From: Sophora flavescens
Taxonomy: Eukaryota; Streptophyta; Magnoliopsida; Fabales; Fabaceae
Direction of reading: 5' to 3'
Assembly (NCBI GenBank): GCA_030762895.1
Contig: CM061070.1
Location: 33,507,652-33,571,651, forward strand
Length of the DNA: 64,000 bases
Positions 1 through 11,866 of this stretch are shown one piece after another. Below the pieces are notes generated by a model that saw nothing but the letters and a program-made list of their open reading frames with translations, ran no database searches and was not told where the DNA came from. A program made the position numbers and the translations under genes. Numbering within the stretch: position 1 is the stretch's first letter; every line of letters begins with the position of its first letter.

Positions 1-683
1 TGGGTACATAATCGGATTTTGCCATTTTGCAAAATTGCCATGTATTGCTCTGTTTTTTTCTTCTTGCTGTTATGGTACTAATAAACAATATGATAAAAAG
101 TCACTGTAGGAATTATTATTTTCTTGTCTTCATCCACGAAATTCTCTCTCTAGCGTGAATATACATAGACTATCTTGAAAAATGAAAACTTACTAAACAG
201 TAAAATTCCTCTGCTTTAGCCAGCTATTGCCTTTGCTATCAGAGACCTGGCAACTTTGTGAGGTCAATCGTTCAATAGGTTGATTGATATATCATTTTCA
301 TGATGTTTGGCTCAGTTGTCATCTTTGTTTGGGGCCATGAACCTGTGAGTAACCAAAGACCTAAGCGTCATGAATTTACTCAAAACAGTATTCTTTTAAA
401 TCATTATCACTGTGATATATGAATCTTAATCAGATACACTGTATGCATGGATGAAAGAGGAGTAAGCGATGCGATTTAAATTGTGTTTGTTTTTTATGGA
501 AGCATATTGTGTGCAACCTTGTCATTGTTCATAAGGGGAGTTTGGTTTATTTTTATTTATTTTTGTTATATTATTGAGATTATTTGTAAAATTTTGATTT
601 GAATTTTAATGGGAATGGAGACCATTGACTTTCATTTGAATCGTTTCTTAAATACATTTTCATATTATATGAATTATTTCTAG
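1..683. other. Left flank, no gene recognised
   Basis: AT-rich DNA upstream of the LINE insertion. I see no long reading frame, no RNA gene and no recognisable repeat termini. It was the LINE target, since the 16-bp duplication begins at 684. It could be intergenic DNA or an untranslated or intronic stretch; nothing in the sequence decides between these. Confidence 0.5.
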
Positions 684-739
684 GTTATTTCTTATGTTTC
701 TGGAGCAGACGATTGCGGGCTAAGTTTAAAAATGATACT

Positions 740-1030
740 CTTGAGTCTTGACTGTATGTGGCAGCTGGAAATGTTACAAGAAAGAAGGGAGGAAGCAGGT
801 GTGAGTCAGCTCATAGCCGTGTGGGACAACATGGTTCGTTTGATTGTCCAGGAAGAGAGTTTTTGAGGCAGTGGGCGAAAGTGTTTTGGCTACAGGAGGG
901 TAATCTTAATACCCGGCCGGTTCTTTCATGCTTCAGCGACGTCTAGGTCCAAGATTAACAAGATCCAGAAGTTCCTGGATGAGAGTGCTTTTATTACCGA
1001 GGACCGAGTCCAAATTAACTGCATTACTAG
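740..1030 (+). pseudogene. LINE ORF2 fragment preceding the reverse transcriptase
   Basis: In the frame running through 760-1022 the translation resembles the linker between endonuclease and reverse transcriptase of plant L1 elements, with a recognisable WAKVFWLQEGNLNT segment followed by a serine-, lysine- and asparagine-rich stretch. Frame changes occur within the piece. It is cut at 1030 by the hAT-like element and continues at 1495. The family assignment is firm; exact limits are not. Confidence 0.7.
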
Positions 1031-1486
1031 TAAGGAAGGAAAATGAATGGACCGGATGAATTTTGATTTGGATTACAATTGATCGAATAAAAAGAATCCA
1101 TCAATCCATTAAAATTATATTTAAAAAATACAATCCAATCATAATCAATTTAATAAAAAACCATCCAACTCATCCATCAATCACTTTTACATGGATGGAT
1201 GAGAGAGAGAGAGATATTTTGTGTTTTTTTTTTAATTTTAAATAAAAATGGAAACAGGGAACAATCTTAAGCTAATAAGGTCAAAAATGATCTTTTTTTT
1301 AAATGGATACTAAACGATTCATTTCTTTTTCTTTGTTTGATCCAATGGATTAATTTTTTTTATTGGATGGATCATTAATCATCCATCAATAAAAACAATT
1401 CAATCAAATCCAATTCACTTAGTTTTTTTAAAATTATTGGATGGATTGGATGGATATTTGATCCGCGGATCTTTTTGCCACCCCTA
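1031..1486. mobile_element. hAT-like non-autonomous element with 8-bp target-site duplication
   Basis: An 8-bp direct repeat attactag lies at 1023-1030 and 1487-1494, the size expected for hAT transposons. The right end, read inward, is taggggtggcaaaaa; the left end is a degraded match starting taaggaagg. The 456-bp interior has no transposase and is full of short GGATGG/CCATCC repeats, as in subterminal hAT regions. The same terminus, taggggtg, reappears on the larger element at 56423-57468. Confidence 0.8.
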
Positions 1487-1494
1487 ATTACTAG

Positions 1495-1752
1495 AAACTA
1501 TTGGTTTGTCCTTTTACTCACATGGAGTTTTACTCGGTGCTTAATCAAATGCATGCTGATAAAACTTCGGGTCCTGATGGTTTTAATCAGGCTTTCTATA
1601 AGAGATCTAGGGATCTTTGTGGTGATGAGATTTTTTATGCTTGTTGTTTCTAGTTGGATAGAGGTTTCTTCCCTAGCTCTATTAATGTACTAGTATTTCT
1701 CTCATTCTGAAGAATGATAACCCGGAATCTATGAAAGACTAGCATCCTATTT
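1495..1752 (+). pseudogene. LINE reverse transcriptase fragment (first part of the domain)
   Basis: The translation carries the diagnostic L1-type motif DKTSGPDGFN near 1560-1590, followed by a YKRSRDLCGDE stretch and the start of the HPI segment. There is a stop in the middle and a one-base frame change. CACTA interrupts the piece exactly after base 1752. The continuation at 11867 reads on in the same frame once the insertion and its TTT duplication are ignored. Confidence 0.8.
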
Positions 1753-1764
1753 CACTACAACAGA

Positions 1765-2095
1765 TTAGACTTTAGATAGCGTTTCCGTATGCCTTTTAAT
1801 AGCGTTTGTAACCGCTATCTATTCTACCGCTATTAAAACTCGTTAGCAAAGATAGCATTTAGGAACTGCTATTAATAGGTGACTTTAGATAGCGTTTGTA
1901 CACTAAACGCTTATCTAAAGTCCGACTTTAGATAGCGTTTGTACACGGAAACGATATCTAAAGTCGACTTTAGATAGCGTTTCCTTATACAAACGCTTAT
2001 CTAAAGTCTGACTTTAGATAGCGTTTCCTTATACAAACGCTTATCTAAAGTCGACTTTAGATAGCGTTTGTACAAGGAAACGCTATCTAAAGCCC
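1765..2095. repeat. CACTA left subterminal repeat array of palindromic units
   Basis: The motif gactttagatagcgttt recurs at least five times, each followed by an inverted copy ending aaacgcttatctaaagtc, so the region is a run of hairpins about 45-50 bp long. CACTA elements bind their TnpA protein at such subterminal repeats. The left-end arms all use GACTTTAGATAGCG, whereas the right-end arms use ACCTAAGATAGCG. Confidence 0.85.
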
Positions 2096-2929
2096 CTTTT
2101 TTTTTTTTAATATTTTATTTCTTAACTTTTACATCCATTATTCCTGCATATTTACACAAAAAAACCACAATTGTTGCAATCAACACAATTGTTCAAAATG
2201 TGTTCAAAATATAAGTGTTCAATGCAAAGACCGCATGTGTTTGTGCAAAGAAACCAAGAACTATACAATCAAAGTGCAACACTCTATACAAAGAACTATA
2301 TATATATATATAACCGGATATAAGTACACCACTATGTTTCTAAAGTATTCAAATTCACACGAGTAAGACAAAATCAAAGTGCAGCAACTATACCGGATCT
2401 CAATCCTTAAGAAACCAAAATCGAAAAACCAACATACATCTACAATTAATCTACATTTACAAACTTCTTTTGTTTTTCATGAGACCAAGACAACACCAAA
2501 GTAATGTGTCGAAATGTGATCCAAAGACTCAGTAGCATACATACTGCATTTCCACCACAAAGACTAACTCGTTACATTGGGATACAGCAGACTAATTAGG
2601 TAAATACTACTGTAGCAAGAAACAGAATTCAAATCAAGCATTAACAAAGTGTAACAAAAATAATAAGTTTGAACTTATTTTCTCCTAGCAATGCACATCA
2701 ACTCGAAGGCATGTACCAAGGAAAAACAAATACATAGATAGTTTGGGGTTGATAAATATAAAGCATTATTCACATACCAATGAGTATTGCTGCAACTACG
2801 TGGATCAATTTGACATAATCAAACGAACTTTTCAACAATATAGCGACACCACTCTTCCTTGACTTCAGATAGTTGAGCAAAGGAGTATGTGGAGCATTTG
2901 AAGTCGTGGAAGTATCTGCGACATAAAAA

Positions 2930-5240
2930 TTAAATAAATGAAGTTACAATTGCTAAAACATTTGAACAGTCACAGTTAAAAGCTAAGTAAACAACATACC
3001 GCCATTGGTATTTTAACTTGGTTCTGCAAGATAGTCTCCTTCATGAAACGCATGACATAGTACCCACAATCTGTACTGTTGGGTTGTCTTGGGCACTATA
3101 AAAAATAAAATAGTAAATCAATATAGTTTTTTTTATCTAATTGCACATTAAGTTTTTGCAAATATACCAGTATCTCAATCCATTTAATGTTGGTTGCCTT
3201 TAAACGCGGCACCTTAGCTCCGATATTTGCGCGATAAACTTGCAAACCACTAATCACAAAATCAAACAGACTTCATTAAGAAACATATTTTCAATCATCA
3301 CAAACACACGCATGCTCACGTATCGAACAGAATCATAGAAAATCGGAAATATAAAAACATGCTTACGTATCGAATGCATTCTTTAATTGCAGCGATCCCT
3401 AGGATCAACATACAAGGGATCCAGGTAGTAAATAATCTCTTCAACAATATTTATCGCGCAGACAAGACCCAATGATTCCTACAAAAATGTTGAGATAACA
3501 AATCCTAAGCACCTCAACTTTTATGTAATTCATTATTGTGAATTAAGTCCTATAGGATAAGCGACTCACCCAACATTGCATGGCGCTAAAAACAAGGGCT
3601 GATATTCTCTTTCTTTAGTTGCAAACCGGTCACTAGATACGTTGTCTGTGAATCCCTCCCGAAGTAGCCGTATGTATTTGTTTGGTGTGGGGACAAGAAC
3701 AGAAACCTCCTCGTTATTTCCTTTGGAAGCAACAATTCTTCATACAAATACCTTCAATTAAAATATAAAAATGGATTACACCAATGACATACATCAATAT
3801 TTAAATGGAAAGACTAAAAAATATTGTACACTTTAAACCTGATTTATTACCCGATATATGCGGAAATAACGGAGGCGAGATACCCATTCATGATTTACAA
3901 CTTCTCTGATATTTTCAGTATTGAGCATCTCAATGAAATGGTTGCCAAAAATATTTTGTTCCATCTCTACGTACAATTGGTCAGCATTTTTCATATTCTT
4001 TCGTTCATGTATTTTAAGGAAATTCAAATATTCCAGAGAAGTTGTAGTTGAACCAGCTGTAGGTGGGTTGGCCTCGAGTTGCCTCCTTTATTTTCCTGGG
4101 GTTGTAATTGACTCCTTTGTATATCCGGACACTTTGCCCTTGCCTTTAGCTTTTGCGGGTGCCTGGAAATTTTGCATTTCAATATGCCGCTTAGTGATCA
4201 ACTAATGTAATCCATATATGCCGTATATGAAAAGGTGGAAAAATGCAATTACATACCATATTAATTACAACCACGAGATCAATTGGCCATGCCACATAAG
4301 TACCTATTGCATCTCCTACTTGTCATCACATCTCGCATCAACGATAGGTACCGGCAATGGCGCATCCCCCTCGGGTTGCAACATCAACTCCAACTTTCGC
4401 ATGGTTAAGGGGCAAGTGCTGGTCCAAAGGTGCGGTGTAACACCCGGCTCATTGTATACTTTACCCATAGCAACCATACGATAGTTTGGGGGTCGATAAA
4501 TATAGCTGACATGAGTTGACGCCCTAATCCAATGATAGATTAATAAGTCTGTGAATTAAGGCATCCAATTGAATGTATTTAATCTGCGAATGCAATACTA
4601 GTAAAAAAAAAAGGCATGCATTACCTCTGGAAGCCTCGCCGTGAGATGGTAGAGTGCAACTATCTTTGACGCTTGCTTGGGCCGTGAAATTAGCCTGCCT
4701 CTCCTCATCATCCTTTTGTTTCAGCTTTTCTTCCAAAATGTTCAATCTATCAGAGAGTTGAGACACCAATGTCTCCCACTTTTTCGTTTCCGAGTTATTT
4801 CTTGCACGACCTTCGGGTGGGAAGTAATCTTTTGTGAGACGCCGAAACCCACACCCCTAACACGCCTGGGGTTCTCTCGGCACACCTATGGCTTTGGCAA
4901 GAATATCCCGGCGACCAAAGTCTTGTATCTCTCCCTCTACCGCAGACCGTGATGCTTCCTCCCGACACATAGTTATTGGTGAAATGCAAATGTTAAAATT
5001 ATTATATATTATCATATGAAAATAACAATTGATAATGTAATCGTTAGTCTACTAACACATTTATTCCACACGGTCTGCGTATTTTTGTTGTCAATTACAC
5101 CCGCCTTGTTCTCGCGGGCTTTCCTCCACACAATATGGCGTTTAATTTTCTTAACTTCTGCCCCGCCTCCTAGTATCTGTATATTGAGATAATAAAAATT
5201 AACCAAACAGTTTAAAAGTCATATTTAGCCCAAATGCAGT

Positions 5241-5276
<36 letters not shown>

Positions 5277-6108
5277 TCTATATATATATACATACCAATT
5301 CATCCTCAATGTCGCATACCCCTTACGTGATGCTTTGTAAGGGCATGCAGGATCTAACGCCTGTTGCGATTTTCATTGCTTAATTTCTATTCAGACACAT
5401 ATAAGTAATATTAATACATGGTTAATGTCATATGTACGTATTGCTATAAAATTATAAGGACTAACGTGATATTAAACATACCAGGAATTGAGCATCTCCT
5501 GTGCGAATAGCTAAAAAATCTGTCCACTCATCCATAGATATGTGAGGATATTTTGATGGAGGCTCCTCATTGATATTCCCGTTGGCATCTCTTAGAAATT
5601 TTTTGGTCAATCTAGTTCTGAATGCCCTATGTAGGTTACCAGATTCCTGAAGTACAAATTTTTTCCGAGATTCATCAACATTAAAAGACATCTGCAAAAC
5701 AATATAAACAACGTGTCAAAGTAAGTATGTTTACATAGTTTACAATATAATTTATAAATTTTAACAATTACCTGTACATCAGCCCATATGCTCTCTTTGA
5801 AACCATCCAAAGCTTCATCCTTCCAATTAGAACAAATAATTGGGACCGTTTGCCGAACAACGGCCCCAATGTAACTCTTCAATATTTTACCATTAGCACG
5901 AATAGGTTGGTCCAAAGAATTCCATTCAACCTAATAAAAATAATAAAGTAATTAAATCTAGATATCAAACAACATTATGAAATCCTTAGATTAGTAAGTA
6001 AATTACATCAAATTTTTGTCCTTTACTCCGTGCGCGGATGACCGCCTTCATAATTGTTGGCCCACGTCTCGCCGCTTTGGCATCACTAGAATTACTTGAA
6101 GATGCCAT
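2930..6108 (-). pseudogene. TnpA-like CACTA accessory protein with C-terminal Ulp1-type (C48) protease domain
   Basis: The likely start is the ATG at 6108 (MASSSNSSDAKAARRG). Exons with GT-AG borders follow towards lower coordinates. The Transposase_24-like core lies at about 5765-5930 and 5483-5692, its continuation at 5294-5365, and a KARENKAG block at about 5045-5170. A coiled-coil helix (MVSQLSDRLNILEEKL) lies at about 4720-4770. The tail resembles Ulp1 proteases: a PCNVG-NHW histidine segment joined across an intron (near 3545-3565 and 3470-3480), an IIYYLDPL aspartate segment (about 3425-3450), and a cysteine segment NSTDCGYYVMRF (about 3040-3080) in an exon bounded at 3001-3097. The protease may act on ubiquitin-like modifiers; that role in transposition is inference. 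At least one frame change lies between the His and Asp segments, so this copy is probably inactive. Confidence 0.75.
5244..5272. repeat. TA microsatellite inside a CACTA intron
   Basis: Uninterrupted TA repeats followed by a second short tract to about 5290. They lie in an intron of the TnpA-like gene, between the exons at 5294-5365 and about 5045-5170. Confidence 0.9.
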
Positions 6109-6285
6109 TTACCTACAAAAATATTAGATACAAGTAAAACATCAATGGACATTAATATAACATTAATTGATGCAAAATATAAAACAACTATGAATAACAA
6201 AATCAACACTAGCATTACCGGAAGATGCTAACTATAATATAAAAGGATGAGAAAGTTCATTTAAACACAAACACTACATACATGT

Positions 6286-9200
6286 TTAAGTCAACCTTTT
6301 TCTTTTCTTCATTTGATTGAGATTTGTTTGTCCTTTATTAGTACGAAATGGTGGATTGACCAAAAGCCCCTCATCATGATCATCTCTCATATACATACCA
6401 TCATCCCTAGTTGGATCAATCTCAAGTGATTGTAATGTCCCGACGAAAGGATCATCTTCAATATCAACATCTCGATGGTCTTGATCATCAACATTAGTAA
6501 TTATTTTGTTAGTCAAAAGAACAATGGACCTTTTCATATCAGCTGGATCAGTGACATAGAACACTTGTTGAGCTTGAGATGCTAATATAAAAGGCTCATC
6601 TTTATACCCCACCCTATTAAGATCCACCGCATGAACCCTGACTCATCAATCCGAACACCGTTATTATTGTCAACCCACTTGCAACCAAACACACCAACCT
6701 TAAACTTTGTGTAATCCAACTCCCATATGCGTTCAATGACGCCGAAGTATGACATATTTGCATATATCGGGTTTCTGTCTTTGGCACTTGAGATATGCAT
6801 CGACTGAGCTACTAGAGTCACACCACTGTTTTGCATTGTACTCCGACCATCTTGTTCTTTTGTATAGAATGTGTACCCATTAATTTGATAACCATGGTAA
6901 GAGAACACATGCAAACTTGGACCTTTGGCTAACCATCTCAATCTATTTGAAACTGAAGTATCATTTTCAGTCAACTCTGCATAAATGTGATCTCTTAGCC
7001 ACGTTATAAAACAACGATTGTGTTCTCTAGTTAGCCAATTTTGATTCTTATTTGGATACAAACTCTTAAGCATGTCCTTGTGTTTTTCAACATATGGCTC
7101 AACCTCATCGGCATTGTGCAGAACATATAAGTGTGCTTGCTCCCATTCTGTCCTTGTTATAGTCACTATTTCATTTCCAAGAATTCCTTGCCCCATCATT
7201 CTCCATGTGTGACGAGACTTTGGCAGCCCTATAGATTCAGCATTGGATAGGTATTCGATGCACAGAATTCAACAGCTTCTTCGACAATATACCGTTCAAC
7301 AATACAACCTTCGGTCGTGTGATCGGTTTTTCACATACCCTTTTAATATCTTCATATAACGCTCAATCGGGTACATCCATCTCATATAAGCTGGCCCACA
7401 CAGTTGTGTCTCTCTAACAAGGTGAATGGTTAGATGAACCATTATGTCAAAGAATGAAGGTGGAAAGTACATCTCAAGCTCGCATAAAGTCACAACAATT
7501 TCTCTTTGCAATGATGGCAACTTCCCGGGGTCAATCACTTTGCTGCAAATTGCCTTGAAGAAGAAACAGAGTTTAGTTAAGGCCCCCCGCACTTTGTTAG
7601 GTAAAATAGACCGTATACCAATGGGTATCAACTGCTCCATGAGAACATGACAATCGTGGGACTTTAGACCTTTTAACTTGAGATCTTTCATCGATACGAG
7701 GTTCCTAATGTTTGAAGAGTACCCTTCCGGAACCTTAACTCCTTCAAGAAACTTACAAAAACAGTTTTTTCTTTTCTAGATAGAGTGTAAGCAGCCGGGA
7801 GGAAGATATGTACTTTTACCCTTCTTCGTCGGTCCCAATTCGCTTCTTATTCCCATACTAACCAAGTCCAACCTTGCATTGATGCCATCTTTAGTCTTCC
7901 CTGGCACATTGAGTAACGTACCAATGACACTATCACATATATTTTTTTCAACGTTCATCACATCGAGGAAATGTCTTACATATAATGATTTCCAATATGG
8001 CAACTCAAAGAAAATCGACCTTTTCTTCCACCCTCTTGTGACAATATCTCTCGCAAAAGGTTTACCGAATTGGATATTCAAATCCTTTACCTTTTCAAAA
8101 AGTTGATCACCCGTCAAAGGTGAAGGCGCTCTACCTTCTTCCGAGTTCCAATTGAACGCCTTTCTCCACCACCGTAATGATGACTTGGATGCAAAAATCT
8201 ACGATGCCCAAGAAAGACATTCTTCTTACAATGTTCTAACCGCATCCAATCCGTACCCTCTTCACATATAGGGCATGCACACCGACCCTTGATGCTATAT
8301 CCCGACAGATTACCGTAGGCTGGAAAATCATTAATTGTCCCAAACAACATAGCTCTCAAATTGAAACTTTCTTCCTTATACCCATCATACACCTCCACAC
8401 CTGTCTCCCACAGTTGTTTCAAGTCTTCAATCAAAGGAGTCAAATAGACGTCTATATCATTTCCTGGTTGTTTGGGCCTGAGAAATTAACATAGATAACA
8501 TCATAAATTTGCGCTTCATGCATAGCCATGGGGATAGGTTGTAAATCACCAAAATCACAGGCCATGTACTTGTGAGAGCTACTTTGAACACCATGCGGGT
8601 TAAATCACAAGTCAGCCAATGCAAGTCGTAGGTTTCTTGAATCTTGCCCAAAATCGGATAATCATGATCAAATTTCTTCCATTGCGGAGAATCTGCCGGG
8701 TGCCGCAGACTTGCCATCTTTGATCCTTTCATCCTCATGCCATGTCAAGTGCTTTGAATCTTCGGAACTACGGTACATGCACCTAAATCTGGGTATTATG
8801 GGAAAATACCACACAACCTTCTCTCGGATCTGATTCTTTCTTCTTATATCGTGAGGCATTACATTTAGGACACATCCGTAACGATGCATATTCATTCCGA
8901 AATAAAATGCAATCGTTAGGACAAGCATGTATCCTCTCGTAGCTCATGCCAATAGAGCGTAACATTTGTTTAGCCTCGTATGTCCGACTAGGAAGCACAT
9001 TATCATCTGGCAACATGTCTTTCAATAGTGTGAGTAAGTCCGTAAAGCTCTTATCAGTCCATCCGTTGCCCGATTTCAAGTTATACAACTTTAACATCGC
9101 CGACAATCTTGTGAATTTAGTACATCCATCATACAATGGTTGCTCTGCATCACTTACCAACCTCCCAAACATTTGTGGACAATCCCGAAGATCCTCTTCA

Positions 9201-9534
9201 ACAACAGATTTGCAATGTCTTCAAAACGATCGCCCTCATAAGTATTTGTGTCGGTATCGTATGATGAATATCTCACACGATTCCTCATTTCACTAGACTC
9301 AGCTCTTGTCTCACCATGTTTTGTCCAACATGTATAACTTTGATCGATTCCATTACACACTAAATGTTCTTCCAAATCGGCTGCACTAACTCGCCTTGCA
9401 TAACAACAATCTAAACAAGGACATATGATTGTATTAGGATTTTTCGCATGCCGAACTGCAAAACTAATGAACTCTTTCACCCCATCCTCATACTCCTTCG
9501 TTAAACGATTGGCGGACATCCATTTCCGATCCAT
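6286..9534 (-). pseudogene. TnpD-like CACTA transposase (Transpos_assoc, Transposase_21, DUF4218, DUF4216)
   Basis: The ATG at 9534 begins MDRKWMSANRLTKEYEDGV, typical of the N-terminal Transpos_assoc domain, followed by a CPCLDC zinc-like motif. Next come the Transposase_21 core (about 9170-7780), including a CPKC motif and a later CPIC motif. A DUF4218-like region follows (7691-7296; MEQLIPIGIR and MYPIERYMKILKGYVKNR), then a DUF4216-like region (about 7200-6290; FGCKWVDNNNGVRIDESG). The protein would be the catalytic transposase that cuts the element ends. Frame changes near 9170, 8780, 8600, 8130, 7740 and 6620 break it into pieces; some may be introns, but several fall inside conserved domains, so I call a pseudogene. 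Confidence 0.85.
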
Positions 9535-9689
9535 GCTTTTCCGATCTACAAAAATATTTATTAAACATATTTACTTTGAGTTTAGAGTGGTTGAGGTCTA
9601 CATGCAATGTATACAGATTAAAGGAATGAAAGGCTGCAAACAAAACACATTGTCGCTGAGTATTCTTAAGGAACCAAGAGTCGACTTGT

Positions 9690-10205
9690 TGATGAGTGTG
9701 ATTCCACATCATCTTTGTCTATCATTTTGCATGCATTTTCATGTAGTTTAGGCATATTTTTATTAGATTTTAGGTTAATTTTCCTTTGGAACGGGTAAGG
9801 CGGTTTTCGTGTGTTGTTTTGCAGATATCAAGGGTAAAATGCTCAAGATCAACCATGATGAAGTTTGGATAAAGATAGGGCTTTAAAAGTGCAGAAAATG
9901 AGCCAAACGGAGAGTCCATCACGGCCTAGCCGTGATGCCCATCACGGCCATGATCGAGTAAAACTGAAAAAGAAGAAAGGCTGAAGTCAGAGTCTGTCAC
10001 GGCCGTGACCCAAAACCACCACAAGTCAGAGCACATCACGGCCCAGCCGTGAAATTCTTCACGGCCATAACAGAGGGCTCGCGACGCGAGCATAGGCTCG
10101 CCTCGCGAGAGAATGGAATTTCGCAGAGCAACCGAAGCAGAGACCGTCACGGCCCGGCCGTGATATCCATCACGGCCGTGACCCAAAACCACCAAAATCT
10201 GAGCA
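9690..10205 (+). repeat. LTR-like insert with CpG-rich palindromic modules inside CACTA
   Basis: This stretch does not resemble CACTA coding sequence. An AT-rich leader is followed by repeated tcacggccgtga-type palindromes (about eight half-sites between 9915 and 10185) and a gctcgc...gcgag palindrome near 10078-10110. The gag-only element at 17986-23536 carries the same two kinds of module in its LTRs, in the same overall layout. I infer a fragment of a related LTR captured by CACTA; termini and duplication were not found. Confidence 0.5.
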
Positions 10206-11568
10206 CAAAACATTAAATTAAATGATATTAAAAAGCAATGATTCCATCCCCACAGCAAGTATCTTTATAGCATGCTCCTGGATGTGCTACAACAGCCATT
10301 GTGGCCTTGCTGCTTTTTCTAATAAAGCCTAAATCTAATACCATGGGAGATTTAGGTGTAGGAACTTTTTTTAGCACATCAATTTACATGATTACTGAGC
10401 TGTTATTACTTACTACCTAACTGTAATTATACCCATCAAATAAATTCCTTTCATGTAAGTCAACCTACTACCAAACCATATCTTCAATAGGATGAAAAAG
10501 TCATGTCACACCAAGTCCTCTCCTCCTCTATCTGGGAATTTTTTTTTCCTAACACTAATGTTACCTAGGTGAATATTTATATCTATACCATCTCATATCT
10601 GCAATAATTCCATCTCCATATTATATTTGAACTCATTTTTTTTTCTCGTATATTTATATTATTCTAAATCGGACAAGTAATCCTTCGATAATCACTAATG
10701 CCAAGTAGCCCCACCAACAATGCCACACTGCTAAATGCGGTAAAAGGTAGTCTATAGCTTTTCTTTCCAACTTTATCTTCAGTGTTATATATGTAGCATG
10801 AGTCAATTTCACTTATTTCGGGCTTGAGACAGAAAAACTGAACAAGCTTTGATATGACATTATTCACAGACTAATTATTAATGATATATAGTCGAATTAT
10901 TCATTTTATGCTTCTTACAAAGAAATGTAAATTATCACTGCATATAAAAAGACCATTTATATGCTAATAAGGGAAGTGTAACTTGAAAAAGTTATACTAG
11001 CATCTTTAACATAGTCTTATCAAGCATAACAAATTGGAAGATATAGAACAAGTTATCAAAAAGGAGCTAAGAACTAAACCTGGCTCCCAATGTCAATGCA
11101 GTTCAATTGATGTCCTTTTGTTGTGTTCCGTGCGAATGCACCTATCGCCAGCTCCACCTCCTCGATGCAAGGAGGCCACTCGGTGAGGTGACCAAGCAAT
11201 GGCCTTCCAAAATCCACATGCATCAGGAAAACAAATGAAGAAAGCATTGAAATTGACTGACCTTGTTGCGGACTTGGATGGATTGTGAGTAGAGAAAAGA
11301 GATTGAGATAGGAAGAAGCTTGGAAAGCAATGGATCAAGCTTGGAATCGCCGCATAGAGTCAAACGAGTATGGCCACCTCTACGCAGTGGTGGCTCCGAC
11401 GTGTTGGGGCAGCGGAGGCGTCTATTGCACGATCTTAGAGAGAAGAAATTGAAGCTTGGAATAGTGTTACCTGAACCCAACAAGAAAGCCAAGAGAAGAC
11501 CTAAGAAAATGAAAATGAGGAAGAAACAGAGAGGGAAACCGAGCGCGCGTCTAGTTTTAGTGGGAAGA
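10206..11568. other. CACTA interior between transposase gene and right end, unassigned
   Basis: About 1.36 kb without recognisable coding sequence. Reading frames at 10664-10867 (minus) and 11320-11616 (plus) exist but show no known domain; the second runs into the subterminal repeats. The stretch upstream of the transposase start probably contains its promoter and untranslated exon. Captured host sequence is possible but cannot be shown here. Confidence 0.4.
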
Positions 11569-11850
11569 CCTAAGATAGCGTTTCCTACAGGAAACGCTAT
11601 CTTAGGTGATACCTAAGATAGCGTTTCCTGAAGGAAACGCTATCTTAGGTATCACCTAAGATAGCGTTTCCGTGTGGAACCGCTATCTTTTCCTAAGTGA
11701 CACTTTTAATAGCGGTTCCACACGGAAACGCTATCTTAGGTTATACCTAAGATAGCGTTTCCCTTAGGGAAACGCTATTAAAAGTCCCCCATCACTTTTA
11801 ATAGCATTTTCACACGGAAATGCTATTAAAGGTGCGTTATTAAAAGTCTA
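11569..11850. repeat. CACTA right subterminal repeat array
   Basis: Units such as acctaagatagcgtttcc are each paired with an inverted copy, giving consecutive hairpins (11572-11640, 11645-11700, 11740-11790). The last two units have drifted to ttttaatagcg. The core AGATAGCGTTTCC is shared with the left end, but the flanking arm bases differ and are matched within each palindrome. Confidence 0.85.
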
Positions 11851-11866
11851 TTTTGTTGTAGTGTTT

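Larger units (their letters stand above)
1753..11863 (-). mobile_element. CACTA (En/Spm) DNA transposon, 10.1 kb, genes on the minus strand
   Basis: The left end reads cactacaacag at 1753. The right end reads, in reverse complement, cactacaacaaaatag and ends at 11863. Both ends are flanked by TTT (1750-1752 and 11864-11866), the 3-bp duplication typical of this superfamily. Subterminal repeats sit inside both ends. Two minus-strand gene regions are recognisable: a Transposase_21-type TnpD-like gene (6286-9534) and a TnpA-like gene with a Ulp1 cysteine-protease tail (about 2930-6108). Both carry frame lesions, so the copy looks defective in coding, though its ends are intact. Confidence 0.93.

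Noticed and set aside
758..946. Small plus-strand protein with ATG at 758
   Set aside because: Partly out of frame with the LINE ORF2 remnant that explains this region; no separate gene.
7444..9296. Plus-strand frames (68-116 residues) across the CACTA transposase region
   Set aside because: Shadows of the minus-strand transposase, where the recognised domains lie.
10664..10867. 67-residue minus frame inside CACTA as a captured gene
   Set aside because: Too short and without recognisable motifs; left as unassigned CACTA interior.
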